Assembly: GCF_030271535.1 (NCBI RefSeq)
Contig: NZ_JASCXJ010000002.1
Location: forward strand, 186,001 to 250,000
From: Nocardiopsis sp. ATB16-24
GTDB taxonomy: Bacteria > Actinomycetota > Actinomycetes > Streptosporangiales > Streptosporangiaceae
Direction: 5' to 3'
Length of the DNA stretch: 64,000 nt
Positions 50,332 through 59,210 of the stretch are shown here, one piece after another (the first letter of the stretch is position 1; every line of letters begins with the position of its first letter). The position numbers and the translations under genes are program-made. The notes beneath the pieces were generated by a model, which worked only from the letters and a program-made list of their open reading frames with translations, made no database searches and was not told where the DNA came from.

Positions 50332-53300
50332 GCCGCGAACACCAGCCGGGGGACGGGCGCCTCCGGGGCGGTGGCGACGGAACGGACGAGGCACTCGGAC
50401 TCGGGGGGCTGGGTCTGACCCCCACCGAGTGGGCCGACGCGGTCCACCTCGCGGTGCTCCGGTCACGCGCCGAGGAGGTGCGGCGCGGTCGCCCCTCCTT
50501 TCCGCTTCCCCCGGAGGGGGGTCTCGCGACCGAGGCGGCGCCCGTCCGCCCCGACGGGCCTTCCGACACCGGGCCCGCGGCCACCGTCCGAGGGCTCCCC
50601 ACATCCGGTGGCGGGGCGTCGGCGCCTTCCCGCGCCGGACCGGGCCGGTCCACGGTACGGACGTCGGGGGGACCACAGTCCTGGGAGGCCGACGCACGGC
50701 GGGGCGGGCCGCCGGTGGAGGCGCCGGGCTTCGTCCAGCCGGCGCTGGACCGGCGTCAGGAACTGGTCGCCGCACTCGCCCCGCTCGACATCAGGCGGCG
50801 GGTGGGAAGGGCGGACCTGGTCGACGCGGAGGGCACCGCGCGCAACTACGCCCGCTCCCTCCTGGACAGCGTGCACTGGACCGAGGAGGAACGCAGGGAC
50901 GTCGGCGTGCCGGTGGTGCCCGAAACGCTGAGGCGGTGGGAGAGGACGACCGAGCTCACCCTCCTGGTGGACGACGGCGTCACCATGCTCTTCCAACGCG
51001 CCCTGGTGGAGGAGTTCGTCCGGTTGGCGCGCTCCAGCGGCCTCTTCCGTCAGGTCAGGGCCCTGTACTTCGACTCGGGGCGTACGGGCCGCCCGGTGCT
51101 GCGCGACGCGCGGGGCCGTTCCCGCCCTCTCGGCGACAGAGGGCGGACGGGGGTACGGGCCGCCCTGGTGCTCACCGACGGGCTCGGGGCGGCCTGGCGG
51201 GACCGGGACTTCCAGAACTGGATCGCCCGGGCCGCCGCCCGACGCACGGTCGCGATCTGCCACCTGCTCCAGCCACGACTGTGGCGGCGCGGCGCCATCG
51301 ACACCGTGCCCACGGAGCTGGCGGTGCCCTGGCCGGCCCGACCCGGTGTCACCAACGCCCGCTACGTGCGTGAGCGCGCCCTCACCGATCCGACGCGAGA
51401 AGAGGAGGAGCCGGGGACCGGTGTGCTCGTCCCCGTGCTGGGGTTGAACCCCCGTTCCCTCCACTCGTGGGCGTCCTTCGTGGCGGCGCGTGGACGGACG
51501 CGGTTGTGGGCGCACACGGCGCGGTTCCCGGGGAACACGCTCCGCGGAGCGTCGGAGGAGCCGGCGGAGGAGGTCTTCGACGCGGAGAAGGAGGTCCGTC
51601 GGTTCCAACGGTCGGCCGGCCCGGAGGCCTTCGACCTCGCGGTGGCCCTGGCCGCGGTGCCCCTGGACCCGCGTCTGGTGGAGGCGGTCTGCGCGGACGT
51701 GCTCGGCCGTCCCACCCCCTCGGAGCTGACGGAGGTCTTCTTCAGCGGACTGGTACTGGTCCACGAGAGCGGACGAGGGGACGTACCGGTCCGGTGGGAC
51801 TTTCGTCCCGGGGTCCGGCGGAGTCTGTTGGCGCTGGGCGGCCGGGTCTCCGACATCCGGCGGATGTTGGGACTGGCCTCCGAGCGACTGTGGCGGGTGG
51901 ACCCGTGGTTCCGGACCCTCCGGCTCATGTTGCGGGGCGAAAGCGTCGACGCGCCGGAAAGTACGCGGGCATCCCATCACTGGGCGAATTCCATGCTTCC
52001 CGCCATGGAGAGCGTGGCCCTCGCCCGTCGTTACGCGGATCCCCTCAGGAAGTACGCGGGTGTTCCCGAAAAAAGGGGGACTCGTGACCCCGAGAGAACA
52101 GCGCGGGCCGGGGAGGAGACGCTCGTCGGTCTAGGATTATCTGAGGTTTCCGGATCTGCGCGTGTAGACGGGAATGGCAACTGGAAGGCGCGGAGCAGAA
52201 TACCCTTTTCCGAACGGTCGGGTGAAAATACTCATATGACTACAAACCCGTCAATCGACGATAGGAAGTACAGTTCTGGCGAAGCGCAGAGCGATCGCAC
52301 GTCCCGGCAGCCCACGGGCGGCCGGCCGCTCAACGCGGTCTGGGTACAGGTGCCGCGCCGCAACAGCGCCTTCACGGGGCGCGAGGAGCTGCTCTCCTCG
52401 CTGAGGTCACAGCTGGTCACGGGGCGCCGCCAGGTCATCACCGCGTTGAACGGGATGTCGGGGGTCGGCAAGACCGAGCTCGCCAAGGAGTACCTGTACC
52501 GCTACGCGTCCGACTACGACCTGATCTGCTGGATACCCGCCGCCCACAGCAACCAGCTGCGGGAGAGCTTCTCGGTGCTGGCCTCCAGGCTCAGGTTGGA
52601 CAGCGCGGGCGCCGGCAGCGGACACGTTCTGGAGAACGTGCTGGAGGCCCTGCGGCAGGGCGTCCACTATCCGCGCTGGCTGCTCATCTTCGACAACGCG
52701 CAGGCCCGGTCCGAGCTGGATCCGTATCTTCCCGTCGGGGGCGAGGGCCACGTGATCATCACTTCTCGGGACTCCAGTTGGACGGTACGCGGCGGCGACG
52801 CCTACCTGTCCATCCGTGAGTTCAGTCGGAACGAGAGCATCGAACTGCTGAAGCGGCGTGGACCCGCGTCGCTGAGCGACCAGGAGGCCGACGAACTGGC
52901 GCGTGAGCTCGGCGACCTGCCGCTCGCGCTCAACCAGGCCGCCGTGTGGCTGCACGAGAGCGGCATGGACACCCAGGAGTACCTACGGCAGTTCGCGGAG
53001 AAGAGCGAGGAGATGCTCGCCCTCCTGCGCCCGGTGGACAGTTCCTATCCCGTGGCCGTGGCCGCGGCCTGGAACGTCTCCCTGGACCGTTTGGCCACCA
53101 CCAACCCGGCCGCGCTGCAACTGCTCCAACTGTGCTCCTTCATGGCCACCGCGCCCATCCCCCGGACCCTGTTCAACTTCGCCCGGAGCATCGAGGGCCC
53201 GGCGGAACTGCGCGGTGCCCTGGAGGACCCGGCCAAACTCGGTATGGCCATCCGCGACATCGGGCGCAACAGCCTGGCCCACATCGACCACCAGCGCAAC

Positions 53301-54818
53301 ACCATCTCGCTGCATCGGCTGGTGCAACGCGCGGTGCAGGCGCCGATGAGCGAGGGGGAACGCGAGGAGCTGCGCCACTGCGCCCACCAGCTGCTGGGCC
53401 GTAACGACCTTCAGGTGACGGAGGTGAACTCCTCCACCCGTTACACCGAACTGCTGCCGCACGTGTGGGCCACCGAACTGTGGGACTGCACCGACCCCTG
53501 GGCGCGCAACCTGGTCACCCAGGCGTGCCGGATCGCGGTGGGGCGCCAGGAGTTCGACGAGGCCCGCAAGCTGGGCGAGACGGCGCACGAGTGGTGGCGG
53601 CGGCGGTTGGGGGAGCACCACCCGTCCACCCTCGGCATGGCGATCCAGGTCTCCACGGCGATGCGCGGTCAAGGACACCTGGAACAGGCGCTCGAACTGG
53701 GCAGGGCCACCCTGGAGACCCTGCGCGAGGCGCAGAACCCCGAGGACCCCGAGACGCTGGAGGCGGAGATCGAGCACATCCGCAGCCTGCGGTTCGTGGG
53801 TCGGTTCCAGGAATCCCTGAAGGCCGCGGCCGACGCCTACCAGCGGCGTGTGCGTCTCTTCGGCGAGGACGATCCCAACACCCTCATCACCGCACACCTT
53901 CGGGCCTTCACCCTGCTGCTCAGCGGCGATCCGCAGACCGCGGCCGAGCAGTACCGCGACACCCTGAGCAGACTGGAGGTCGTCTTCGGTCCCGAGCATC
54001 CCAGCACCCTCGGTACGAATAACGGCTACGCCGAGGCGCTGATGGAGAAGGGCCGGTATCGGGAGGCGGAGGAGGTCCAGACCGACCAGGTCGAAAGGAT
54101 GATCGACCTGGTCGGGGACGAGGAGGACGTCCGCGTCCTCAGCAACCAGCGGACCCTGGCCGTGATGAGGCGTCGCGTCGGACAGCACGGCGGGGCTCTG
54201 CTGCTGTCGGAACGGGTCTGGCAGCGTTTCCGGGTGCGTTTCGGCCTGGACGCCAACGACACCATGTACGCCGCTCTGGTGCACTCCATGTCGCTGAGCG
54301 CGGTCAACCAGCACGACGAGGCCCTGGAACTGGCGCAGAGCACCGGAGAGCGCTACGTCAAGCTCCTCGGAGAGCGCCACCCCTACGTCGGCGCGGCCGA
54401 CGTGAACCGGGCGATCATCCTGCGGAGACTGGGCAGGGTGGCTGAGGCACGGGCGTTGGACGAGCGCGCCCTGGGGGTGTTCCTGGACCGGGTCGGCGCG
54501 CACCACCCCAGCACTCTGGCCTGCATGGTGGACCTGGCCAACGACCAGTTCCTCATGGGGGACGTGCCCGGAGCCCGGGAGCGGGACGAGGAGGCGCTGC
54601 GCGGTTGTGAGGCGGTGCTGGGGGACCTGCACCCGTTGACCCTGTTGGCGCGACGCAACCTGCTCGTGGACCGCAAGGCCCAGGGCGAGGACGTCGACGC
54701 CGGTTTCCTCACCTTGGAGGGCGACTACCGCGAGGTCATGGGCCCGGACCATCCCGCCACGCTCAGCCTGCGCAGGACCGTGCGGGGTGACGCCGACATC
54801 TACCTCGCCCAGATGTGA
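50328..54818 (+). CDS. SAV_2336-type vWA / STAND NTPase / TPR giant protein
   Basis: 1496 residues. Residues 1-~170: SAV_2336-like N-terminus and low-complexity linker. About 200-340: a vWA-like fold with 'LTLLVDDGVTMLF' and 'ALVLTDGLGAAW' at the positions of the metal-site loops. A helical region leads to a linker at ~590-665. Then a STAND (NB-ARC-like) NTPase: 'NSAFTGREELL', P-loop 'GMSGVGKTELAKEY' near 710, Walker B 'RWLLIFDNAQ' near 785, and 'LGDLPLALNQAA'. Residues ~1085-1490 are tandem TPR-like repeats ('LGEHHPSTL', 'FGEDDPNTL', 'FGPEHPSTL', 'VGAHHPSTL'). The C-terminal part is like FxsT proteins of the FxSxx-COOH system. A base-composition dip and an ATG at 52236 mark a possible fusion point. 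It would be the sensor/switch of the cassette. Confidence 0.9.
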   Translation: MSREHQPGDGRLRGGGDGTDEALGLGGLGLTPTEWADAVHLAVLRSRAEEVRRGRPSFPLPPEGGLATEAAPVRPDGPSDTGPAATVRGLPTSGGGASAPSRAGPGRSTVRTSGGPQSWEADARRGGPPVEAPGFVQPALDRRQELVAALAPLDIRRRVGRADLVDAEGTARNYARSLLDSVHWTEEERRDVGVPVVPETLRRWERTTELTLLVDDGVTMLFQRALVEEFVRLARSSGLFRQVRALYFDSGRTGRPVLRDARGRSRPLGDRGRTGVRAALVLTDGLGAAWRDRDFQNWIARAAARRTVAICHLLQPRLWRRGAIDTVPTELAVPWPARPGVTNARYVRERALTDPTREEEEPGTGVLVPVLGLNPRSLHSWASFVAARGRTRLWAHTARFPGNTLRGASEEPAEEVFDAEKEVRRFQRSAGPEAFDLAVALAAVPLDPRLVEAVCADVLGRPTPSELTEVFFSGLVLVHESGRGDVPVRWDFRPGVRRSLLALGGRVSDIRRMLGLASERLWRVDPWFRTLRLMLRGESVDAPESTRASHHWANSMLPAMESVALARRYADPLRKYAGVPEKRGTRDPERTARAGEETLVGLGLSEVSGSARVDGNGNWKARSRIPFSERSGENTHMTTNPSIDDRKYSSGEAQSDRTSRQPTGGRPLNAVWVQVPRRNSAFTGREELLSSLRSQLVTGRRQVITALNGMSGVGKTELAKEYLYRYASDYDLICWIPAAHSNQLRESFSVLASRLRLDSAGAGSGHVLENVLEALRQGVHYPRWLLIFDNAQARSELDPYLPVGGEGHVIITSRDSSWTVRGGDAYLSIREFSRNESIELLKRRGPASLSDQEADELARELGDLPLALNQAAVWLHESGMDTQEYLRQFAEKSEEMLALLRPVDSSYPVAVAAAWNVSLDRLATTNPAALQLLQLCSFMATAPIPRTLFNFARSIEGPAELRGALEDPAKLGMAIRDIGRNSLAHIDHQRNTISLHRLVQRAVQAPMSEGEREELRHCAHQLLGRNDLQVTEVNSSTRYTELLPHVWATELWDCTDPWARNLVTQACRIAVGRQEFDEARKLGETAHEWWRRRLGEHHPSTLGMAIQVSTAMRGQGHLEQALELGRATLETLREAQNPEDPETLEAEIEHIRSLRFVGRFQESLKAAADAYQRRVRLFGEDDPNTLITAHLRAFTLLLSGDPQTAAEQYRDTLSRLEVVFGPEHPSTLGTNNGYAEALMEKGRYREAEEVQTDQVERMIDLVGDEEDVRVLSNQRTLAVMRRRVGQHGGALLLSERVWQRFRVRFGLDANDTMYAALVHSMSLSAVNQHDEALELAQSTGERYVKLLGERHPYVGAADVNRAIILRRLGRVAEARALDERALGVFLDRVGAHHPSTLACMVDLANDQFLMGDVPGARERDEEALRGCEAVLGDLHPLTLLARRNLLVDRKAQGEDVDAGFLTLEGDYREVMGPDHPATLSLRRTVRGDADIYLAQM

Positions 54819-54823
54819 CCGGT

Positions 54824-54853
54824 GCGGTCCGGGACCCTGTCCTCCCGGACCGC
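54824..54853. terminator. Terminator of the VMAP cassette
   Basis: GCGGTCCGGGA (54824-54834) and TCCCGGACCGC (54843-54853) are perfect 11-bp arms, 6 nt after the giant protein's stop and between convergent genes. Confidence 0.88.
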
Positions 54854-54861
54854 GGTACGGC

Positions 54862-55062
54862 TCAGGAGTATCCGGCCGACCGGAGCAGGGAGACCCATTG
54901 GTGGGCGGGCATCTCCAGCACCGCGTGGCCCCTGTGGGCGGAGTCCCGGAGCCCGACCTGTCGTGTCGATCTCAACACGACCTCGACACAGGTCCCGTTG
55001 GGCGGGTCGTTGCTGTAACTCGACGTGCGCCACCGGCCGGGCTCGTGTCCCAGCCCCCTCAC
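54862..55062 (-). CDS. DUF397 domain protein (orphan)
   Basis: 66 residues from GTG with GGGAG upstream. 'WRTSSYSNDPPNGTCVEVVL' and 'VGLRDSAHRGHAVLEMPAHQ' are the DUF397 signature. These small proteins in actinomycetes usually follow an XRE-type regulator and act with it in development (the BldB/WhiJ-like toxin-antitoxin-style pairs). No such regulator is encoded in the 860 nt upstream, so this copy is an orphan. Confidence 0.9.
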   Translation of the reverse strand: MRGLGHEPGRWRTSSYSNDPPNGTCVEVVLRSTRQVGLRDSAHRGHAVLEMPAHQWVSLLRSAGYS

Positions 55063-55925
55063 CGGAGCTCCCGTCCGGCCTGACTTTGCTGGTCACTTCT
55101 ACGCACGTGGCGGCCTCGATTCTCCCAGTTCCACCATTGGACGCTCCTGTTTCCCGGGAATCCCGGAAAGCGCGATCGGGTTCGGATCCGGTTCTCTTAT
55201 CTATTCTGCTGTTTCCAGGAACGACTTGTACATGCCCACTGAGGTGGTGATCATGTTGTCCGGTCTCGGACGTCCTGCGAAGGCCGCATAAGGCACGGGG
55301 AATGACGGGTTCCGGCATGCGGGATGAGGACCGGTGGGCTGCGGCTCGGACGAGCGGGGCTCCGCAAAGCCCGTACTGGCGGGCTTCGTGCCTGCCTTCC
55401 GGCTCCGACGGTCCCGACTTCCACGCTTGTGAACATGTCCTCCCGAGGGTCTTCGGGGCGATCACGAGCGCGCGGGGGTCGGTGAATTGACCGGCCTTCG
55501 CGGAACGAATCCCGACGTGGAAAAAACACGTGGACACGGTCGACCGGGCGCGGGGGAGTCCCGCCGGTTAATCCTCTGATTTCCTCTTTCCTGTGTTTCC
55601 GGAGTCCCGCCCCTCACACCCGACATTCCCCGGGGCGGGGTCCGGAACATAAGCGCGAAGGACGATTGCGCCAATGGGTCCACCGGGGTCATCGGTGGCG
55701 GAATGGGCCCGCGGAGGACCAGGAAACGGTTCGCGGCCCCGCGCCCCGGACCGGCGTCGAGGGATGAGGAACGCGTGACGGCGGTCCTCACCGTTTTCCC
55801 CTGGAACCTCGTTCCGTTTCCGGGCCAGACCGGAAGCGGCGGTGCCTGCGCTCCTGACGAGCGAAGGGGACGGCCCGCCTGTGACCGGAGGCGAGCCGTC
55901 CCCTTCGTGTGCCGTGTGCCGTGTG
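55063..55925. other. Intergenic, 863 nt, no supportable gene
   Basis: Slightly lower GC than average, with only random open frames. The expected XRE partner of DUF397 is absent. The nhaA terminator lies at its right end. Confidence 0.55.
55862..55907. terminator. Terminator of nhaA
   Basis: CGAAGGGGACGGC (55862-55874) pairs with GCCGTCCCCTTCG (55895-55907), 19 nt past the nhaA stop on the minus strand. Confidence 0.85.
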
Positions 55926-57197
55926 TCAGTCGGTCGGGCTTCCCGTGGGGTCGCTCCGGCGGCCCGCCTTCTGGTAGTGGCGAGAGCGACCGCCCAGGAC
56001 GAACGCCGCCAGGAGGGTGGCGATCAGCGAGGCGACCAGTACGCCCGTCTTGGCGTGCGCCAGGTGTTCCGGGGAGTCGGCGAACGACAGTTCGGTGATC
56101 AGCAACGACACGGTGAAGCCGATGCCGGCCAGCTGCGACATGCCGACGATGTCGATCCACTTCAGGCTGGGGTTGAGTTCGGCCTTGGTCACCTTCGTGG
56201 TGAGCCACGAACCACCCGCGATACCGATCACCTTGCCGACGACCAGGCCGGCGATGATGCCCAGCGCGGCCTTGTCCTGCATCACCTCGCCGAAGCCGTC
56301 GAAGACCACGCCGGCGGAGAAGAACGCGAAGATCGGCAGAGCCAGACCCGAGGACCAGGGACGCAGCAGGTGCTCCACACGGTGACTGGGATCCTGCCGC
56401 TCACCGGGCAGCGTGGTGGCGCGCATCAGCAGCCCCATGGACACACCCGCGATGGTGGCGTGAACGCCGCTCTCGTGGACCAGCAACCAGATCAGTGCGG
56501 CCAGCGGCACGTAGACCAGCCAATTGGGGATCACCGAGGCGTTCAGTCTGGCGGCGAGCCCTCGGCCCCTCTGGAGGTACCAGAACACGCCCAGTCCCAC
56601 GACGGCGGCCAGCAGAGCCAGGAACTTGATGCCGGAGGTGTAGAACACCGCGATGACGATGACCGCGCCCAGATCGTCCACGATCGCCAGCGTCAGCAGG
56701 AAGGTTCGCAGGGCCGGGGGCAGCCCGCGCCCGACCACCGCGAGGATGGCGAGGGCGAAGGCGATGTCGGTCGCCATCGGGATGCCCCACCCCTGGATGG
56801 TTTCGGGCGAGGTGATGTTGATCGCGGCGTAGATCGCGGCCGGCACGACCATGCCGCAGATCGCGGCGATGATCGGGAGCATGGCCCGTTTGGGATCGCG
56901 CAACTCGCCGTGGACGAACTCCTGTTTGAGCTCGTTGCCGACGACGAAGAAGAAGAGTGCGAGGAGACCGTCGGCGGCCCATGTCTCCAACGAGAGGTTC
57001 AGGTGGAGGGACTCCGGACCGAAGCTGAGTGAGCGCAGCCCTTCGTAGACCCCGCCGAGGGGGGAGTTGATCCAGACGAGGGCCAGAACGGCCGCGCCGA
57101 TCAGCAGGAAACCACTGACGGTGTCACTACGGAGCGCGTCGGCGAGTCGTGAGAACACACCGTCTCCTCGGGAGCGCTCTACCGGGTCGATGCTCAT
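55926..57197 (-). CDS. nhaA: Na+/H+ antiporter NhaA
   Basis: 423 residues, 11-12 membrane helices. Family landmarks include 'LLALFFFVVGNELKQEFVHG', 'GWGIPMATDIAFALAILAVV', the ion-binding 'LAIVDDLGAVIVIAVFYTSG' Asp pair and 'GIGFTVSLLITELSF'. NhaA exchanges cytoplasmic Na+ for protons and protects from salt and alkali. Length is near normal with a short basic tail. Monocistronic with its own terminator. Confidence 0.96.
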   Translation of the reverse strand: MSIDPVERSRGDGVFSRLADALRSDTVSGFLLIGAAVLALVWINSPLGGVYEGLRSLSFGPESLHLNLSLETWAADGLLALFFFVVGNELKQEFVHGELRDPKRAMLPIIAAICGMVVPAAIYAAINITSPETIQGWGIPMATDIAFALAILAVVGRGLPPALRTFLLTLAIVDDLGAVIVIAVFYTSGIKFLALLAAVVGLGVFWYLQRGRGLAARLNASVIPNWLVYVPLAALIWLLVHESGVHATIAGVSMGLLMRATTLPGERQDPSHRVEHLLRPWSSGLALPIFAFFSAGVVFDGFGEVMQDKAALGIIAGLVVGKVIGIAGGSWLTTKVTKAELNPSLKWIDIVGMSQLAGIGFTVSLLITELSFADSPEHLAHAKTGVLVASLIATLLAAFVLGGRSRHYQKAGRRSDPTGSPTD

Positions 57198-57430
57198 GGG
57201 CACCCTTCTGGGCTGCGGCAGTAAGGACTCGCCGACCAGTCTTCCCGGCACACCTAGGCGCGAGGGCGCCTCGCCCATGTTCACCGAAGGCGGGTTGAAT
57301 GTCCAACCAGCGGATATGTGCCCGTTCTTCTGCTGGCGCGCCCGAAATCCGATGAGTACAGTCTTGCGCAGGTGTGCCGGGAAGACTGGTCGGCAGACAC
57401 TGTCGCCTACCGTGGAACAACAGGTGCCCC

Positions 57431-58309
57431 ATGTCCGATGCTGGTCCCCAGGGTACGCGTATCTACCGCTCAGAGGCCGGATCTCGCGAGGTCCGCGCCT
57501 GGTGTGAACAGCGGATCGACGACTGGCCGGAGTTGTTCGCCCTGCCGGAACTCGACACCGAGCTCGGTTCCACCCGCGCCTTCCGGGCCTCGGGAGGGAA
57601 GGCCACCCCCGTACTCGTCCTGAGCGGTACCAACTTCAACTCGGCGACCTCCGTGGGCACGGCCCGGGTCATCGCCCGCGACCGCGAGGTGATCCTGGTG
57701 GACCTGCCCGGACAGCCGGGCCTGAGCGCCGGGGTCCGCCCCAGGACCGACCGGGCCTCGGCCTACGGGTCCTGGTTCAACGAGGTCCTGCCCCGCCTCA
57801 CCGAGCGGCCCGTCACCGTGCTCGCCCACTCCCTGGGCGCGGTCGTGGCCTTGGCGGCCAAGCCCTCGCCCCTGCTGCACGCCATGGTCCTGGTGGGCCC
57901 GGCGGGGCTGACCACGGCGGCCATGAGTTCGGAACTGATGCGGGTCACCCTGCCGTGGGTGGTCAGCCCGCGTGACGACAAGAGCACCCGACTGCTCAAC
58001 TTCCTGAGCGGCCCCGGCCAGGTGACGCGGGGCGTCCACCCCTACGCGCCGTGGATGACGCTGGTCGGACGCCACTGCCGGACCAGTCTGGCCCCGGGAC
58101 CCCTGCCCCTGGAACACCTGCAACCCTGGGAGGGCACCCCGGTCGTCGTGGCCACCGGCTCCCACGACGTGTTCTACTCTCCCGCGCGCCTGCACGGTCC
58201 GGCCCGCCGCTTCCTGGACGCGGAGGTGACCGTCATGGAGGGCGCGGGCCACCTGGCCCTGAACGAGCAGCCCGATCGGGTCGCCGAACTCCTGCGGTCG
58301 GTCGACTGA
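57431..58309 (+). CDS. Alpha/beta hydrolase
   Basis: 292 residues. The N-terminal 'IYRSEAGSREVRAWCEQRID' is typical of a group of actinobacterial hydrolases. The oxyanion stretch 'VLVLSGTNFNSATS', nucleophile 'VLAHSLGAVVALAA', acidic 'ATGSHDVFYSPARL' and final 'MEGAGHLALNEQPDRVAELL' with the catalytic His are all in place. The substrate is unknown. ATG chosen because the family starts there. Confidence 0.9.
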   Translation: MSDAGPQGTRIYRSEAGSREVRAWCEQRIDDWPELFALPELDTELGSTRAFRASGGKATPVLVLSGTNFNSATSVGTARVIARDREVILVDLPGQPGLSAGVRPRTDRASAYGSWFNEVLPRLTERPVTVLAHSLGAVVALAAKPSPLLHAMVLVGPAGLTTAAMSSELMRVTLPWVVSPRDDKSTRLLNFLSGPGQVTRGVHPYAPWMTLVGRHCRTSLAPGPLPLEHLQPWEGTPVVVATGSHDVFYSPARLHGPARRFLDAEVTVMEGAGHLALNEQPDRVAELLRSVD

Positions 58310-58340
58310 TCCGGCGGGCCCCGACCCGGGTGGCGTCCGT

Positions 58341-58676
58341 TCAGGACTTGCGGTTCTCGCCCAACTCCTCCTCGATGGGGTTGACCGGTCGGGTCTCCTT
58401 CATCGACTCGGACATACCGGGCTTGGTGTGTTCCCTGCGCTGCTGGGCGCGGGCGGACTCGGGACGTGCGTCCGTGTCGGAGCGGGGCAGGGGAACCGAA
58501 CGCAGTACCTCCTCGGGCTCGCCGTAGTCGACCGGCGGCATCGACCTCAGCGCGCCCAACAGTTCCTCGTCGGCTCCCGAGTCCCGGGCGTGCGACACGA
58601 TCCGGTCCTTGTCGGCGGGAAACGCCACCTCGCCCAGGATCTCGCGCAGTCCCTCGATGCCATGTCTGAGGCTCAT
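58341..58676 (-). CDS. DUF2795 domain protein
   Basis: 111 residues, ATG with GGAGGGACC upstream. The N-terminal ~65 residues ('LREILGEVAFPADKDRIVSH', 'DEELLGALRSMPPVDYGEPE') match DUF2795, a small helical domain common in actinobacteria with unknown function. The C-terminal half is charged and probably disordered. Convergent with the hydrolase gene. Confidence 0.87.
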   Translation of the reverse strand: MSLRHGIEGLREILGEVAFPADKDRIVSHARDSGADEELLGALRSMPPVDYGEPEEVLRSVPLPRSDTDARPESARAQQRREHTKPGMSESMKETRPVNPIEEELGENRKS

Positions 58677-58915
58677 GTCGGTCCCTCCGTCTCGTGTGAG
58701 GGCAGGTCCGCTCCACCTCCCGGTCAGCGGCGGTGAACGGCCTGACCTGCCAGGACACTCAGGGCGCCTACCCGGCGCCGCGCGCCCCCAATCGTCCGGG
58801 CCGGCCGGGCCGTGGCGACGTGGCACGTCCCATGGCGTACGACTCACCGGGTGTCGGTCCCCTCCCACCCGGGTAGCGGCGGGAAGAGGACCGACGAGAG
58901 AACGAGGGGGCGGCG

Positions 58916-59167
58916 GTGGAGACGATCCGTGCCGAGCACGTGGCTCGGCTGCTGCGTACGGAGGACGGCGACCCGGTGTTGATCGTCCGGGAGGGACGCG
59001 CCGAGGTCGTGGACGCGGCACGACTCGACGATCCGCGCTACAGGGGCGCGCTGCGCGTGGCGAGCCGCGGCGACATCATGCCCTCCGGTGGCCAGGAGCC
59101 GACCCGGGAGGAGACCGAGGCCCTGGCGCGCCGACTGGACTCCGCCGTGAGCCACCTCGGCGGCTGA
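58916..59167 (+). CDS. Small hypothetical protein
   Basis: 83 residues from GTG ('METIRAEHVARLLRTEDGDP'). The codon bias is natural and the sequence ends just before a strong terminator. It begins with an alpha/beta stretch ('VLIVREGRAEVVDAARLDDP') and ends in an acidic helix. I recognise no named family. Transcribed away from DUF2795. Confidence 0.68.
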   Translation: METIRAEHVARLLRTEDGDPVLIVREGRAEVVDAARLDDPRYRGALRVASRGDIMPSGGQEPTREETEALARRLDSAVSHLGG

Positions 59168-59175
59168 CCGTCGTC

Positions 59176-59207
59176 GGGGGCCCGTCGGGAGGGGCCGACG
59201 GGCCCCC
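59176..59207. terminator. Bidirectional terminator before uppP
   Basis: GGGGGCCCGTCGG (59176-59188) pairs with CCGACGGGCCCCC (59195-59207) across a 6-nt loop, between convergent genes. Confidence 0.88.
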
Positions 59208-59210
59208 GGC

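Noticed and set aside
54819..55500. Search for an FxsA-like short peptide gene (ending F-x-S-x-x) after the giant protein
   Set aside because: No short frame in this area ends with the motif on either strand.
55063..55925. XRE regulator gene partner of DUF397
   Set aside because: No helix-turn-helix pattern could be read in any frame.
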